This document shows positions 35,573 to 48,344 of a stretch of DNA of 64,000 nt, piece by piece. The translations under genes and the position numbers were made by a program. The DNA lies in assembly GCF_000208865.1 (NCBI RefSeq), contig NC_018394.1, forward strand, positions 1,509,635-1,573,634. The letters run 5' to 3'. The notes under the pieces are model-generated. The model ran no database searches. It was not told the DNA's origin and saw only the letters and a program-made list of their open reading frames with translations. Source of the DNA: Neospora caninum Liverpool (lineage: Eukaryota; Apicomplexa; Conoidasida; Eucoccidiorida; Sarcocystidae). The first letter of the stretch is position 1. Each line of letters starts with the position of its first letter.

Positions 35573-37778
35573 TCATGACTTTAGCTTCTTGAGTTTCTTT
35601 TTCAACTTTTTTTTCTCCTTATTCAACTTCTTCTTGGACTTCTTCTTCGCTTTATCGCGCTTGCGACTTGCTGACGAACTGGACGTTGAATCCGCCTTGG
35701 GCGTTAGCCTGAACGTCTCAAGGAGAGCAAAAGAGCTGCTGAACGTGACACGGCCACTTTTCCTCATATATGTGATGCTCACTTTAGCTATCTGCGTGGC
35801 ATGCAGAAGGATGCTTCCAGTGTGCTCGAGCAGCAAAACCACTCGCAGTTGCAGCCCTTCTGGCCTATGCCCTCTGCCACGAGGTCTCCACTGACATAAC
35901 AAAGGATGATGTTCCGCATGTCGAGATCGTCAAATCTCCACGCTCTCATCTACGAACGGCAGCTGGTTGCTCATAAACAAGCGAATGGTTGAGAATCGCT
36001 TCGATCGTTTGCTTACTCTCCTTCGCTTGGCTGGATTAACAAATTTCGGGCCATGACGTCGTACGGATTGATCCACGGCTTTTCCTGAGGGCACCAGACA
36101 GCAAGGAAGAGCCTCCCCTGCCGTTGCGTTAATGACACTGCACCAGCATTGTGGACAGTGTCCTCACGCCACTCAAGGATCACTTCGGCACAGCAGCTGC
36201 ACATGTGCGATGAGAGGCACGCGCGACTGCGGAAAAAAACGAGCACTTCGATGGAGAGCGCTGCCCGCTGTTGCATCAGTCACCACGACAGAAACGCGTT
36301 TGCAGAAACCAGTCAAAACTACAGGATCTGGCACGATTTCGGATCCTTGTCCATTGTGTCGTTATTCTTGAGCTTCACGCAGCTGAGCCACGACGCACTA
36401 TCCGCTAAATCAAGGTTCGCCCCGCGACGACCAGTGGGGCCTTCGAAAATGCGCTGAAGCCGCTGCGTTTGGACTCAGAGGTATATAGCGGAAGCCTCTT
36501 CCAGTCAAACCCTTTGATTGCTTACTGTCTGCAGTTCGTCGGTGTAGAACTTGTCCGGCCTCCAGTGGTCGCCATCTTCCCCTGTTATCTGTTTTAGCCG
36601 CTTCTTTTCTTTCTCCCTTGCGTTCAGAAGTCGTTCGGCTGCGTGGACATCGAATAGGCTCATGGAAGCGCCTCCAGGCCTGCCTTGCAGTCCCTCGTCC
36701 TTCACACGCACGGATCAACAGAGCGCTTCCACGAGCATGAGTAACGGCGAAGTCACCAGGTACACACTTTGGAACAACCGCAGGCGAGTGAGGACATTTA
36801 GTTGAATTGGCGGAGCTGAAAAGCAGTCCACCACGATCTCAGAGTCTCCACGTTGGCACCGTGCCGAAAAGCCCGATATTTGCTACAAAGTGCATCCCTC
36901 GCGCAACAAAACAATCGGCTCAAGTTGGTCCCTACAATCCTTGGCAAAACCCTGCATTCTCAAAGCTCCTCCTCACCTCCTTGAAGCTTCGTGTAGGTCG
37001 CGGCTGCTTTCGATGCGGCATTCTCAAATCCTCGCTGTCACCATCATAGTCACGCGCGAAAATCCCATCTGCGCACAAGTCAATTCAGTCCAGAAGAGCG
37101 CATCTACACAAGACATTAAGCCTTCTGCTTCCTTCACGAGTTGCACAAACTCCGGTCCCAGAGACGGCTTTCCGAGCCTCCACAGGGTGCCGTGTCGCTG
37201 CCCAAAGGGATCTCAGGGCGCATGCAACGGAGATGAGAAAGTCCTGGAACGTGCCCAAGAGAAGTACCAGTCTGGGGCGTTGGGAATGAACGTGGTACGT
37301 CTAGGGTACACGCCAGCTTTGAAAGAGATGGGCCCCCATGGACATAAACATTCCTATCCTAGAGAACCCGGTACACTCCTTCACAGAAAACGTTCGGCAA
37401 ACTGAGAGCGTGCCGCAGTGACAAGCCTCTTGACGACTGGACATGTGTTTGTAGGGAAACACGCGTCGCCTTTCGTTGCCACTCACGACTTTCTCTCTTT
37501 TTCCTCGCACGCTCCTCCTCATCTTTCTCATGTTGACTCCACATCTGTCGCTTCTCAAGGTAGCGGTTGTGGGCGTCGACTTGGATCACGTGTCTCTTGA
37601 TAACCGCGCGCAGTTCGGGCTCGAGGCGCCCTGCCGACGAAGCCGCCCCCCCACTGAAGCCTTGATCCAAGAAAGCTCTGTCATCCCTTCTCCGTGAGGA
37701 GTGCGCCGAGGCAGCAAAACTTTCCGAGCCGCCGGGGCTTCGGCTGCGGCTTCGGCTGTCTGAAGTCGCCGGGAACAT
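35573..37778 (-). CDS. Unrecognised protein with an SR-like head and a lysine-rich tail
   Basis: I do not recognise this family. Exons: 37778-37487, 36683-36526 (start tentative), 36453-36323, 36196-36017 and 35885-35573, phases 1, 0, 2 and 2, giving about 357 residues. The N terminus has an RSRSRSPGG stretch typical of splicing-related or nuclear proteins. It is followed by a charged helix (EKRQMWSQHEKDEEERARKKRES). A second helix (AAERLLNAREKEKKRLKQI) precedes a more compact middle (VILEWREDTVHNAG, LFLAVWCPQEKPWINPY). The protein ends in about 35 residues made almost only of Lys with Leu, Asn, Arg and Ser, and this end looks like a nuclear or nucleolar signal. The exon 2 acceptor has a poor pyrimidine tract. 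For the last exon, CAG at 35891 competes with GAG at 35886, and only the latter keeps frame. Nuclear RNA-related work is a guess from composition only. Confidence 0.65.
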
Positions 37779-39866
37779 CTTGACAGCAAGCGAACTTTGA
37801 TGACATGCTGGGAGCGCCGGAACCGAGGCGGGAGTTCCTGCCTCTTGCCTGGCCTCTCGCTCCAGCTGCGAAGGCCGGTGGGTGAGAGGTCTTCTGCGAA
37901 CCGCGGGCGGCCAGGGGAAGATCGAAGGAAACGAACGCAGCGTGGACGTCACGATGAAAAGCGAACTAGACTAACATCTGGGTCTTGCTTAATCTTGCTT
38001 ATGTGAGGTCACACGAAAGACAAAGGTTGCCGTCTTGACGTACGGGAAACACATCGGAAACTGAATGCGAGGCGGCCGACACGGCACGAACAAAAGCAGA
38101 GTAGTCAGTAAGTCTTGGAGACCCAAAAGCATCGCGAGAACCCATCAAGTGCACTGAGTCTTTCTTTTTGGACGCCTCTGCAAGGCGAGAAGCCGTTCAT
38201 GGTGGGGGGCTGGCGAGGCGAGGAGCGCAACCGAGGGGACGGTGCCGAGATGCAAAACAAAACGGGAGACCAGCGACACACACACGACCGCGACGGCAAG
38301 CACATCCAAACACTGGCACCACACGTCAGAGGGGACGGAGAGACTGGAAGGGAAGGAAGCAGAATTTTGTAACAGGCGTGGACAGCAAAAGTGTGGAAAA
38401 CATGGGGGGCTTATCTGAGGACATAAAAAAAATAGACGAGGGAAAACTCAAGATGCGACTTCCTGCAGCTCTACACACGCCAGAACCGCCGGAGCCTGGA
38501 AGTGAGGTCGCTCATTTGCTGGCATTGGGATCGAATGTCGTTCCATGCGGCAGCACAGGAGACACGTTTCTCTGCAGTGTCGCGGTTTCTTAACTGATTA
38601 CTCGGCTATGGAGCAAGAAAAGGGCATGAACCCATCTTCAGAGCGATGTCGCAGCGATTGTAGACATGGAAAAAAGGACTTCTGTCACGTCCTTCAATGG
38701 GGTCTCCACTCCAGAATGTCGCGAAGAAAGAAGTCTTGAAGACAACGAAGGTTGTCATAGAACGTGACAGCTCGTCCAGATTTGGTGGGAGGAGCAACAG
38801 GGAAAAGCCTGTCTGTTTCTTGAGGTTCTGCGCTTTTCCGTCGGCATGCGCATGCAGTTTTTGCAAGACACTGCAGGCACACTCGAGTCCCCGGCCCCCC
38901 TTGAGAAGGGTGTCTTCAAGTGTGAATCTCTGTCGCTCCGACTACCGACAATCCTCGCTTTTGTCGATCCTCTCTCACACCGAGCAGCCAGCTTTTGCTC
39001 AGACAACGGTCAGTGCTATACCCAGACACGCAATTCTCGGCATGCGCCGTGTCAGAACCTGCTGGGCGCAAAACCCTCCCACGAGAGCTGAGAGGACAGT
39101 TTTCTTCTCTGGGAGTGTCTTTTCTCTCTCGTTTGCCCTCCGCACGTCTGGCAGATCTCCTGTTTGTGTCTCTTTTCTGGGCTGAAGATTTGCATGTCAA
39201 CGGTTGTTCTGCACTGGGGCGGGGCCGGGGCCCAAGCCTTATACGGGAGACGGCTCAGCGCTCGAGTGCGACGTCATTGGACCTGCTGTTTCGCGAGGAC
39301 GGAGCGGCGCGTCGCGTTGTCTTCGCTTACCGCTGTTCAGCCTTGATTTCGGCCTTTGTCTGCTTCTTCTGTTCACTTGATTCCGGCCATCCTGCCTCCG
39401 TGGTCTCGTCACAGTGCCGTCCAGGTTTCCAGAGGCAAAATGCCTCCGCCCCCGGCGATGTACCGGCGCCTCAGTGGCCCCAACGTTTTCCACTTCAAAT
39501 TTTTTTTGCATGAAGGAGACGCGAGATTAGCCCTGTCCCCGAAGGTCGGTAACACAAATGTAGCCTATGCAGCTGAAATCCCCAGACGATCGCTCTAGGT
39601 TCCGCCGTCAGACTCTTGGTGGCAGCGTAGGGATCCTTTCGTAGAAAGCAACGTGGACATATTTGTTTCGTACTCCCGGCTTTTGCCTTGCTTCGAGAAC
39701 AGTTTTGCCTCTTTCCCCAGCGGCCGAGCATGTCGCTGCCAAGGCGCAGAAAACATCCTGCGCTATCCGCCACAACCGCACCGAACTTTCCCTCTTTTTT
39801 TGCGGTTCTTTTGGGCAAAGTGCCTCAAGACAGGGCGCGCATCCTCGAGGGTTGCATGCAAGCGTT
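37779..39866. other. Divergent promoter region between the lysine-rich protein gene and MUS81
   Basis: About 2.1 kb upstream of two opposite start codons. Several frames stay open near 38700-39600, including an ATG at 39438 followed by about 50 codons. None connects in frame to the MUS81 exon, and none shows a conserved motif. It is probably 5' UTR and promoter. Confidence 0.5.
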
Positions 39867-42800
39867 ATGGAGCGGCTCGCGGAAGAAGGGATTGCCGCGA
39901 CGAGCTCTTTTCGACAGTTCCAACGGCAGAAAAGGAAAACTCGGGACGGCGCGCATGCATTGGACCGGTGGAAGCTGCAGGTGCATCCGGAGAACAGGAA
40001 ATTTTTCGACGCCTTTCTGGAGGCACGGGGAAAAGCATCCACTGAACGCCAGTTCGAAACGTACTCTCGAGTGAGTTCCTCTGGGGCGGGACTTCCAGGC
40101 AAAGACTGTCAGAGGGTATCCGAAGTCGTCCGAAGTCGCACCCGCTTTAAGCCAAACGCGAGATCCCCCGCAGCCAGCAGAGACTGCAGCGTGTAGCGCG
40201 ACCAAGCAGTTTTCCTGTCACTGGACGCTTCGGCTGAAGGACGTTTTCGGTTCCGTCTCGAAGAGACTGGCGAGATTCGGCAGTGGATCTTCTGGCCTCG
40301 CGGAACCAAAAGCGTCACGAGAACCTCTACGCGGTGTCGCTGATGTCTTCAGGCAACCCACACCCGATATGTGTGCCTTGCCTCGCTCTCGGTCTGGATT
40401 CTGGCGTTCCGCTCGTGCCTAGAATAGCGTTTTCTCCCGCAGATGAACGCCTCTTTGCGTGATTCGTGGGCGAAACGCATGTCAGACCGAAACGCCCGCT
40501 CTCCACGATGTCCTGTTTGCTTTTCATTTCCACATGGTCTTCGGCGCAGTGGCTTATCCAGATCAGACCGTCCCCGAAGTCCATCTGGATCACTGTCCCA
40601 GCTTGGGAGGCGACACGTGCGCCACAGCCCACGCCCCTCCAGTGGAGACCCCAGAGACAACAGTCCTGATAGCGCTCACGGGGATTCCAGTCTTGGCGGT
40701 GCGTGTGTCTCCTTTTCAAAACGGTTTTGCAGGTTCTTCGGGCTCTGCAGTCGTACCCGCTTCCTGTCTCGACCCCGCAGGAGGCAGCGCAGCTGGACGG
40801 CGTCGGTGACTACCTCGCGGGCTTCTTCGGCCGGTAAGTGACGTCCCTACGCGAGTCACGTGGCAGTTGCCGTCGAGCGTTTACTCTGTTCACACAGACT
40901 TTAGGGCCCTTTTGGGTTGTGAAATCGTCGACGCCGTTGCCATCGAAAAACGCCCTTGTCCACTCCACTAGGTAGAGGCGCAAGCGTAGCAAACATGCGA
41001 CCGAGGCGGATGCGCCAGGTTTCCACCGCGCACTGGAGAGGCCCGATTTCGCGGCAATTACACCGCAACTCCTGGGAAGATCTAACAGCTCCGGAGCACA
41101 AACGGCTGTCTCGGCGTCTCCGCCTCCCGTGTTTTCCGCCCCCCACTCGTCTTCAAAGAGTTTGTCTGTTTCCTGCAGAGTTATCCTCAATCGTGCCGAT
41201 GCACCGTGTCACGGTGGCGCCGTCACGAGCGACCCTGCGCCTCCTCCGTCTTCATCTTGGGTCGCCAGCATCGGTGGCGACGACAGCCTCGAGGCTGGGT
41301 CTCCAGAAGAATGCCGTGAACTCTCCGCTGAAGCAGCGGCTACCACGGAGGCGGGTTGTCGCTCTCCCTCTTCATGCGGGCCTTCGACAGCCCTCGAGGT
41401 GTATCTACAGCGACAACGGCGCGCAGCCGAGCGCCTGGCTGCGTTTTTCCTGAAGAGGCACAAGGATCCACAAAGTCACCCGGTGCCAGGGCGGGAGGGC
41501 TTCGAAAGATGCCCGGGCCCCGGGAGAGGAGGAGAGGTTTACGAAGTTCGCGAAAGCTCTGGAGCCAACGAGGAAGGATCGCGGCGGACACATGACGTTG
41601 CAGTTTCGGAGAGAGCCGGCGGGGAGCAAGCGGAGCTCGAAGAAGACAGACGGGATGCACCACACAAGGACCCCGCGAAAGCGGGCGTTTCCGGCAGTCT
41701 CTTCCAGGCGGACCTTTCGAGCAGCGAAAATCAAACTGAATGCGTTCACCCGCTGGAAACGAAAGGTGTCGAGCGCCGGCAGAAGGACTTTCGAAAGGGT
41801 TCAAGTGCCTGGACCGGGCTGGTGTGTCTCTACAGACTTAAGGCTTTCGGTCCGAGAGGCGTCAGTCGCATGCAAATCAAGCAGGAACAAGAAGATCTCT
41901 CAAAGGTAAGAACTGAGAGGAGTCGAACCTCCGACGAGAGCGTCTTTCCCAAGCCTCCGTGCGCCTGAGACATCCAGTGCGTTGCAGGATCCACCCGCGC
42001 ATCGGCGTGTGGCTTCGAAAACAAGCGATACCTCCAATCGTTTGGCAAGGTGAAAGCATGCGTGTGCATGGCAGAGGAAGAAAGCGGTCAAGCATAATGT
42101 GTTTCCAAGCGTCTGTTCTGCGGTTAGCGCGGCGCTCTTCCCATGAAACGCTGCGGCGCACACACGCGGCACGGGCGGCTCGACCCTGTATGTGGCTGAG
42201 GTTCGATTCGTTGTCAGTGCGTGGAGAACCTCCGATAGAGAGTAACTATGGTCAGTCAAGTGTCTTCTGTACTGTAGCGTAGATGTGCAAAATCAACAGT
42301 TACGGGCTGCTCCCAGTACACATGCTTGTCTGTATTCCGTATTCCGTTTGAGTGGTCTTTGGTGCCGTGAATGTGTTTTGCCTATTTACGCGCCTGTTCC
42401 AGGTCTATCCCTGTAGCGGTGTCTCAGGGAGCGTCTTGGAGAGCCTTCGAGTCGACCAGCTTATAGCGGTCCGCCGGCCGTGTCCTGCCGCCGTTCGCGC
42501 GGCTTCTGCGACTCTGGCTGAGCAAAAACTGATCTCTGCTCGCGTGCCTGGTGGTGCCCCGCGGGAGTTGTCCTCTGCGAACCAGGCCGTGAGTGAACCT
42601 GCCGGCGAACCTCTGCAAGCAGGAGTCCTGAATGGCGACAGTTTTGCTGGCGAGACCGCGCTGCAAAGGTGTCTCGCGACACTGCAGAAAGGAGAGGACT
42701 CACGGGCTGGCGAAGGCCGAGAGGCCAGTGCGGACTCGGGTCGTTGTCTTGCCCAGAAAGCACCGCGCCAGCGAAGAGCGGATGAAAGGGAAACCCTGAA

Positions 42801-45420
42801 ACTCCGGCTGCTGAAGAAGTGTTGTCACGATCACCTCGAGCTCCTTTTTCTGACCCCAGAAGGGGAAGAAGTGGCCAAGCGTCTGGTGGAGGAAGTGCCC
42901 GAACTAAAGCGCTCCTCCACAGACGCAAACTCTTGCGTGGACGTGGAGGCATTGCCGCCTCACCTCGAGAAAGAACAGGCTCAAGATCTTTCTGGGGACC
43001 AAGGGAAATCCCGGAGTTTGAAGGAAACCGCAGGAAGCGAGGCCAGCAGCAGGGGGAACACAGGTGCGCATGGGTTCACTGAAGGGCCAAGTAAGCTCAG
43101 ATTACGCGAAAAGCATTCGCCGTCGTCCCTCGACGAGGGGGATGTCTCGGTGGAAAGCTCGAGCGCTGAGTCTGACGCAAACTGCAAGAGAGGCGAAGAC
43201 CCGGAGCTCTATCCGCACCCCTTTTCTTGGCTACCCCTGCGGAAACGAAGACCGCAGGAGTCAGAAAGCAAAGACGCGTCACCTTCCCACTCTCATGGAG
43301 CATGTTTCCACGAGCCCCAGGCGACGCCAAAAGGTCGCTGGCGGCAGGTCGGCGACGGCCTCTCGTCGGAAGGCAGCCTTGGAGAGGACGCGGCGTCTGC
43401 TACCCCCAGCAGCACAGAAGGTTCGCGAAGGCTTTGCAGAGCGTCTGGGAAGAGTAGAGCACCAGTTGTTGTCTTGGATGAAGAGGACGAGGAGTCGAAC
43501 GCCTGCGGCGCGCTCGAGCGACAAGGGACGAGTTGTAGGGGTACCCCTCCCCTCGGCTCTCCAACTGCATGCGTTGGAGCCGCCACACCGGTGCGCCGAC
43601 GCGCAGACAACAGGCGACCTCTCACACCGGCGGAGTCACCTTCTGTGCCTGCGGGGTTTCCGGTCGACCACGACGCGAAGGAGTCTCGCAGAAACGCTGT
43701 CGCCGCCCGGGAGTGGAGCCCCGTTGGCCACACTTTTCAGGTTCGCCTGGTGCTCGACAACCGCGAGCGCGTCGAACATGGCGGGGGCGGGTGGGGCGGC
43801 GGGATGAACCGAGCCGAGTTCCTCTCTTCCCAGCTGCGACGGAACGGTGTCCCCGTGGAGTTGCGGCCGCTTCCAGTTGGAGACGCCCTGTGGGTTGCTC
43901 AGTTGCGCTCAGTTCCGGCTGAGTCTGCGCCGAGCCCCCACCCCACCCGAGAAAGGACTCCTGAGGTCGGTTCCACTGCAGGGTCGAGTTCAAAGCCGGT
44001 AGAAGACAGGGAAGGCCACGGGGCTGGTTCAGAGGGAGCGTCGCCGTGCAAGAAAGGTGCTGCGTCCTCCCCGCCGGTGGAATTTGTGTTGCCCATCATT
44101 GTGGAGCGCAAGACACTGCGAGATCTGAGTTCGTCCATCCGCGATGGCCGCTACGAAGACCAGAAATATCGGCTGATGCGTTGCGCGGGCGTCACGCGAG
44201 TTCTGTACCTCGTTGAGGGCTTGCTCGAGGCATCGCAGTGTCCCGCGATCCCTCTCTCTGCCGCCACCTTTGCTGCGCCGAAGCGCAACCCTGCAGGGAC
44301 GACGCCAAGTCCCCATCGTGTTCCCGGCTCGCAACGTCCAGGGATTCTCGGCGGATCTCCTGGGCCAAACGCCCAAGGAGGCGGTCGAACGTTTCTCGGC
44401 GGGCCGCTGTCGACATCGGCTGCTACTACGGCGGCCGAGATTGCCGCTGTACGGACGGCGCAAGTCAAGACGCAACTTGTCAATGGTTTCTTGCTTCTCA
44501 ACACCACCTGTCCAGCGCACACTGTCGCCATGCTGACTCGAATTCACAGACGGCTAGTCCGACAGTTCGCTTCAGATGCCGTCATCCCGGTGGAAACGGG
44601 AGACCAGATCTGCTCCGAAGGAATCTCACGACGGGGAGCTGAGGCCGCCTTAGGAGCTCGTGGCGCTGCTGAGGCCGAGTTCCGAGAAGGTCGTCGCGAC
44701 GTTCAGACGCCTGGCGTCGAGACAGAGATGTCAGTTGCATCAGCGAGCAAGGATCTTGGAAAGGTGACGCAGCTGTTTCTCCGGCGCAAAAGAATGGAGC
44801 AAGCAGGAGGCTTGTCGGGAGTAGGCGGCACGTTCGGGATGAGTCCTTGGGGCGCCTCCGGGACGACAGAAGTCGTGGAACTTCTCTCGTGGTCAGCCTG
44901 GCTGGAGACGAACCGCCAAAGTGCAAAGTATACGGTGCAGGAGGTTTTTTGTAGGCAATTGAGTGTCTTGCCGTTCCTCGGAAAACGCGGCGCTGCTCAC
45001 ATTGCCAAAGCCTGCGGTCACCCCGCAGCATTTGCTCGACTTCTCGCGGCGCATCCCGACGACCGCCGCCTCCGCGCAGCGTTAGCCGCGGCGGCGCACT
45101 CAGACCAAGGAAAACGCGGAACGGGATCCTGCAACCGAGGGACGGGGGACGACGAGAACAGCGGCAGATTGCTCCAGACGCCACAAAGACAAAACCGACC
45201 GGCTGGCGACGAAACAGGAGATGAGGACAGACACTCGGCAAGTGAAGACCGGGAGTCCGGCGGGATACGGCGCGATGGGGCGAAACGCAAACGTCGCGAG
45301 GGCCGCCTCGCCCGACGAGAACAAGGACGTGTCTCCGCCGTTAACACGGGGACTGCTCGGCCGCAAGCGATCAGCAGCAAAGTGAGACTTGAATGGAAGG
45401 GGGTGCCGCTGCGTGGCTAG
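39867..45420 (+). CDS. MUS81: MUS81 structure-specific endonuclease subunit
   Basis: Catalytic subunit of the MUS81-EME1 nuclease that cuts branched DNA at stalled forks and recombination intermediates in the nucleus. Exons: 39867-40070, 40733-40833, 41179-41905 and 42403-45420, phases 0, 2 and 0, 1349 residues; the human enzyme has 551. The N-terminal HhH block (HPENRKFFDAFLEARGKAS..YSR|VLRALQSYPLPVSTPQEA) crosses junction 1 exactly as in human MUS81 (ALRSLRRYPLPLRSGKEA). A winged-helix-like stretch (GLVCLYRLKAFGPRG, LLFLTPEGEEVAKRL) is split by long inserts. The ERCC4 nuclease has VLDNRE (about 793), VGDALWVAQ (about 837) and VERKTLRDLSSSIRDGRYEDQ (about 911), so the GDxxW and ERKxxxD catalytic motifs are intact. 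A C-terminal HhH follows (VLPFLGKRGAAHIAKACG, about 1200). The inserts are Ser/Glu/Arg-rich. ATG 39867 is the first in frame with the HhH block, and a further upstream exon is possible. Confidence 0.93.
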
Positions 45421-48344
45421 TTGCTGAGCGTGGCGCTACACGAGAGAAGACGATTTCTGCTCTGCACACAAGGTTAGCCAGGTGTACTGGTTGTCTGTTT
45501 CTGTCGTTGTGGTCCGCTTCAAACACGGTTGCTTCTCGTGGCGAGCTCCCGGAACGCGGGCCTTTCTAACAATCACCGGCGAGTCACGTTCTCCAGTGAC
45601 AGCTCCAGCGCGCTGTGAACCTAGGGAGATAGACAGAAGCGCCTGTGTGCTGATTTGCAAAGAGATCCACGCGGCACCGCAAGGCTTTCTGTCGCCAACG
45701 TCGTAAGCCCCAGTCGTATTGCCTCTGCCTTTTGTCTTCCGTTCTGTGTGTTGTTCTGGTTTCAGGCGCTGGCGCTGTGCAGGTTGCTTTACCAGGAAGA
45801 AGTTCCTGCGACTGTCCTCGACCAAATGCAGCCGCTAGCTCACGCTTCGTCTGCACTTCTGGAGGGGACGTGTTCAGCCGCCACGCCTTCCAGGGACCAG
45901 ATGGAGCGCGGAAATATTCTCTGACTGGGGTTGAGGGTTGAGTCAGGAAAGCAGGTTCGCGCAGTCACCACGCCGCGCCACTGCTATTCATTTATGCTGA
46001 CCAGGGACAACGCTATAAGACAACGAGGGCTTGGCTCTAATGTGTGGACAGGCTTTCCCTCTTCACATGTCGTTTATCTGAAACTGTTTCAAAAATGGAA
46101 GTATCTGTGTGCGTATCATGTGGGCTCCACAAAAACAGAGCTGACCTCAATCGCAGCTGTATGTGGCCCCAACTGGGACGAAAGATATCCCCTCTCAGGC
46201 GGTGACCGAAAACACTTGGAACCGAGGCGTCCCAGTTTCGTCGGTGCGCGTGGGTTTGAATGTGCTTAAACGGGAAGCTAAGCCGGGAAAGTCTTGTCTA
46301 AAATGTATAGTCGGGGATAGACAGAGAGTGCTGTCCTCTTTCCACGTAGACCAGAATTCCGCCTTGTATTGTCTGTGGCCCCAGTAGATACAGTGGCCAA
46401 GTCGGCTAATGAAATTTATCTAGAAGAAGAGGCTTGATAGCAATACCATAAGTTCATAATATACAATCCCAGCAGCAGCGGTTAAAAGAGTCGAGTATCT
46501 GTGGCGTAACACCGAGCAGGCCGCACGTACTGATCTGGTCTGCGAGACAAAAAAGGTGTGCCTTTAGCACAGAAAGACCGGCAGCACACGAAACCATTAA
46601 AAATCATATGCCTGCCCTCCCAAAACTGATCGCTGGGTGAAGGATGAGGGACTACGGCGGTACTCTACAGGCCACGTCTGTTTCTGGTTCTCATGCCTCG
46701 TCAGCCGGCAGCCACCGCTAAAGTGTTTCGAAGTCGTTTTGGAGGCGCTGGAAACAGCCGAGCGTGTCCAGTATCGAAATAGCGAAACCACCTCCTCGAA
46801 TAGGGCATGACAGTCAACCTGACCAAAAAACCATGAAATGTTGGCCGCGCCATGCCGTCTCCGTCTGAGATGGACCTTTCGGAGCATGTGAACTCTTCTC
46901 CACTCTCTTACAGTGAGAATATCACAAGGTAAATTTGTGTCTCTTAAAAACAGAACAGAGACGGGAGATAGCTAATTTTTAGTTTGTCATCGCACATCTC
47001 AGATCCAAATTCGGCCCGGACGCCACAGGTTCAGTGCACCTTGCCTGTTGTGTAGTCTCGCGGTATGAGGAGGATCACGAAGGAATAGCGTCAGTGAGGG
47101 ATGAAGTGATTTGTCCCTCTGCTGGACTCATGGAAAGAAATGCGCCACTCTTCAAGACCGCGAACAAGTTCTCTGGTGGGCGCTTGTTAGCTTGCCGTCC
47201 GCACTCACGAACTCGTTAGGTTCGGGATTCACAGCCCTTCTGGGCTGTGCACTCGCTGTCCATGCTCTCGAGAGGAACGACCGTATCTGGTCCATCCGAG
47301 TATGATTACGGCGATACTACAAACACTTCAGCTTTAGAACGATATGTGCCAAAGTAAAAAAGACGCAGCTAGAGGCAAAGATCCGTGATCCAGAACTGTA
47401 TAATTCCAATCGAATAAACGAGACATTCTAGTATCTAGGGTACTGAATAGGACTCCAGTTCTCGTTGGGAAAGCTTCGGTGACCCGGTGCTTCGGTTGCA
47501 CAAAGGACTACCGTGCAGCCCGTTTCTGGAGAGATCGGTTGACTTAAATGCTTTGAACAGTTCTTGCGCATTGACAGGCAGGTTCTGCGCCAGTATTCAG
47601 GTGCCGTTCCGCTTTTCCTCCCTTCACGGTAGACAGCGCGGCATACGTATATGCCGCTTTGGTCTGCTGGATTTGTGGCGATAAGCATTCTGATTCTCTC
47701 CCGTCTGCCACAGCACACTCAAAGCGCCAGTATTCAGGCTCCAGGAAAGGGTGTTCTTTCTCTGTGCAATGAGTTTTTCCCAGCTCAACCGTACCGCTCT
47801 TGCGTTACATTCTGTGTTTCCGTGCTACACACCGCAGTGTCTTACCCGTCCAGGTAGTGTGCCCGCAGCTCTCAACGCAGAACTTGTACCGAGCAAAGGC
47901 CACCCATCTCGATAAAACATGCTCGAACAAACTGCGTGTTATAAGGAGTTTGGGATCTTCTGGTGGCATCTCACCTGCTGGTGCCCGAGAACGCAAAAGC
48001 ACAAACGAATTCGGGTTCAGTGACCTGCGCGTGTGAACAGTCCGCCGCGCGGCTTTCCAGAACCCTCCAGCGCACAGTTGCCGCCTTCAGGTCTTGCAAC
48101 GGTAGTTGCCGTCTGCGTTGTAGAAGATCCTTTCTTCTTCATCCCGCGCTTGCACCATGTTGTGGAAAGAGGTTTTTCCCCGGTGGGTTCGTTGTTTTTG
48201 AAGTCCACGAGCCCTCAAACTGATCAAGTCTGGTCGCGTTCCTCGTGCCTGTTGGTACGCGTGTGCTGACTCGGCCAGCGATGGCCAGAACTCCGGCGTA
48301 CAGTGTGTGTGCGGTTTCTTTGCATTAGGTCTTTGCATTCTCGA
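45421..48344. other. Intergenic region between MUS81 and aminopeptidase P, no gene seen
   Basis: About 2.9 kb between two plus-strand genes: the MUS81 3' UTR on the left and the aminopeptidase P promoter and 5' UTR on the right. Open frames are short and overlap on both strands. The part around 46400-47400 looks AT-richer than its flanks. Confidence 0.55.

Noticed and set aside
36410..36718. Alternative frame through exon 2 of the lysine-rich protein gene
   Set aside because: It ends in a phase that cannot join the next well-supported exon (36453-36323). The chosen frame joins it at phase 0 and has better codon usage.
41905..41990. tRNA-like sequence on the minus strand with a perfect T-arm (GGAGG-TTCGACT-CCTCT) and a small variable-arm hairpin
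   Set aside because: No matching 5' acceptor strand or D-arm is found at the right distance, and the region lies at the border of MUS81 exon 3 and its intron. It is probably chance.
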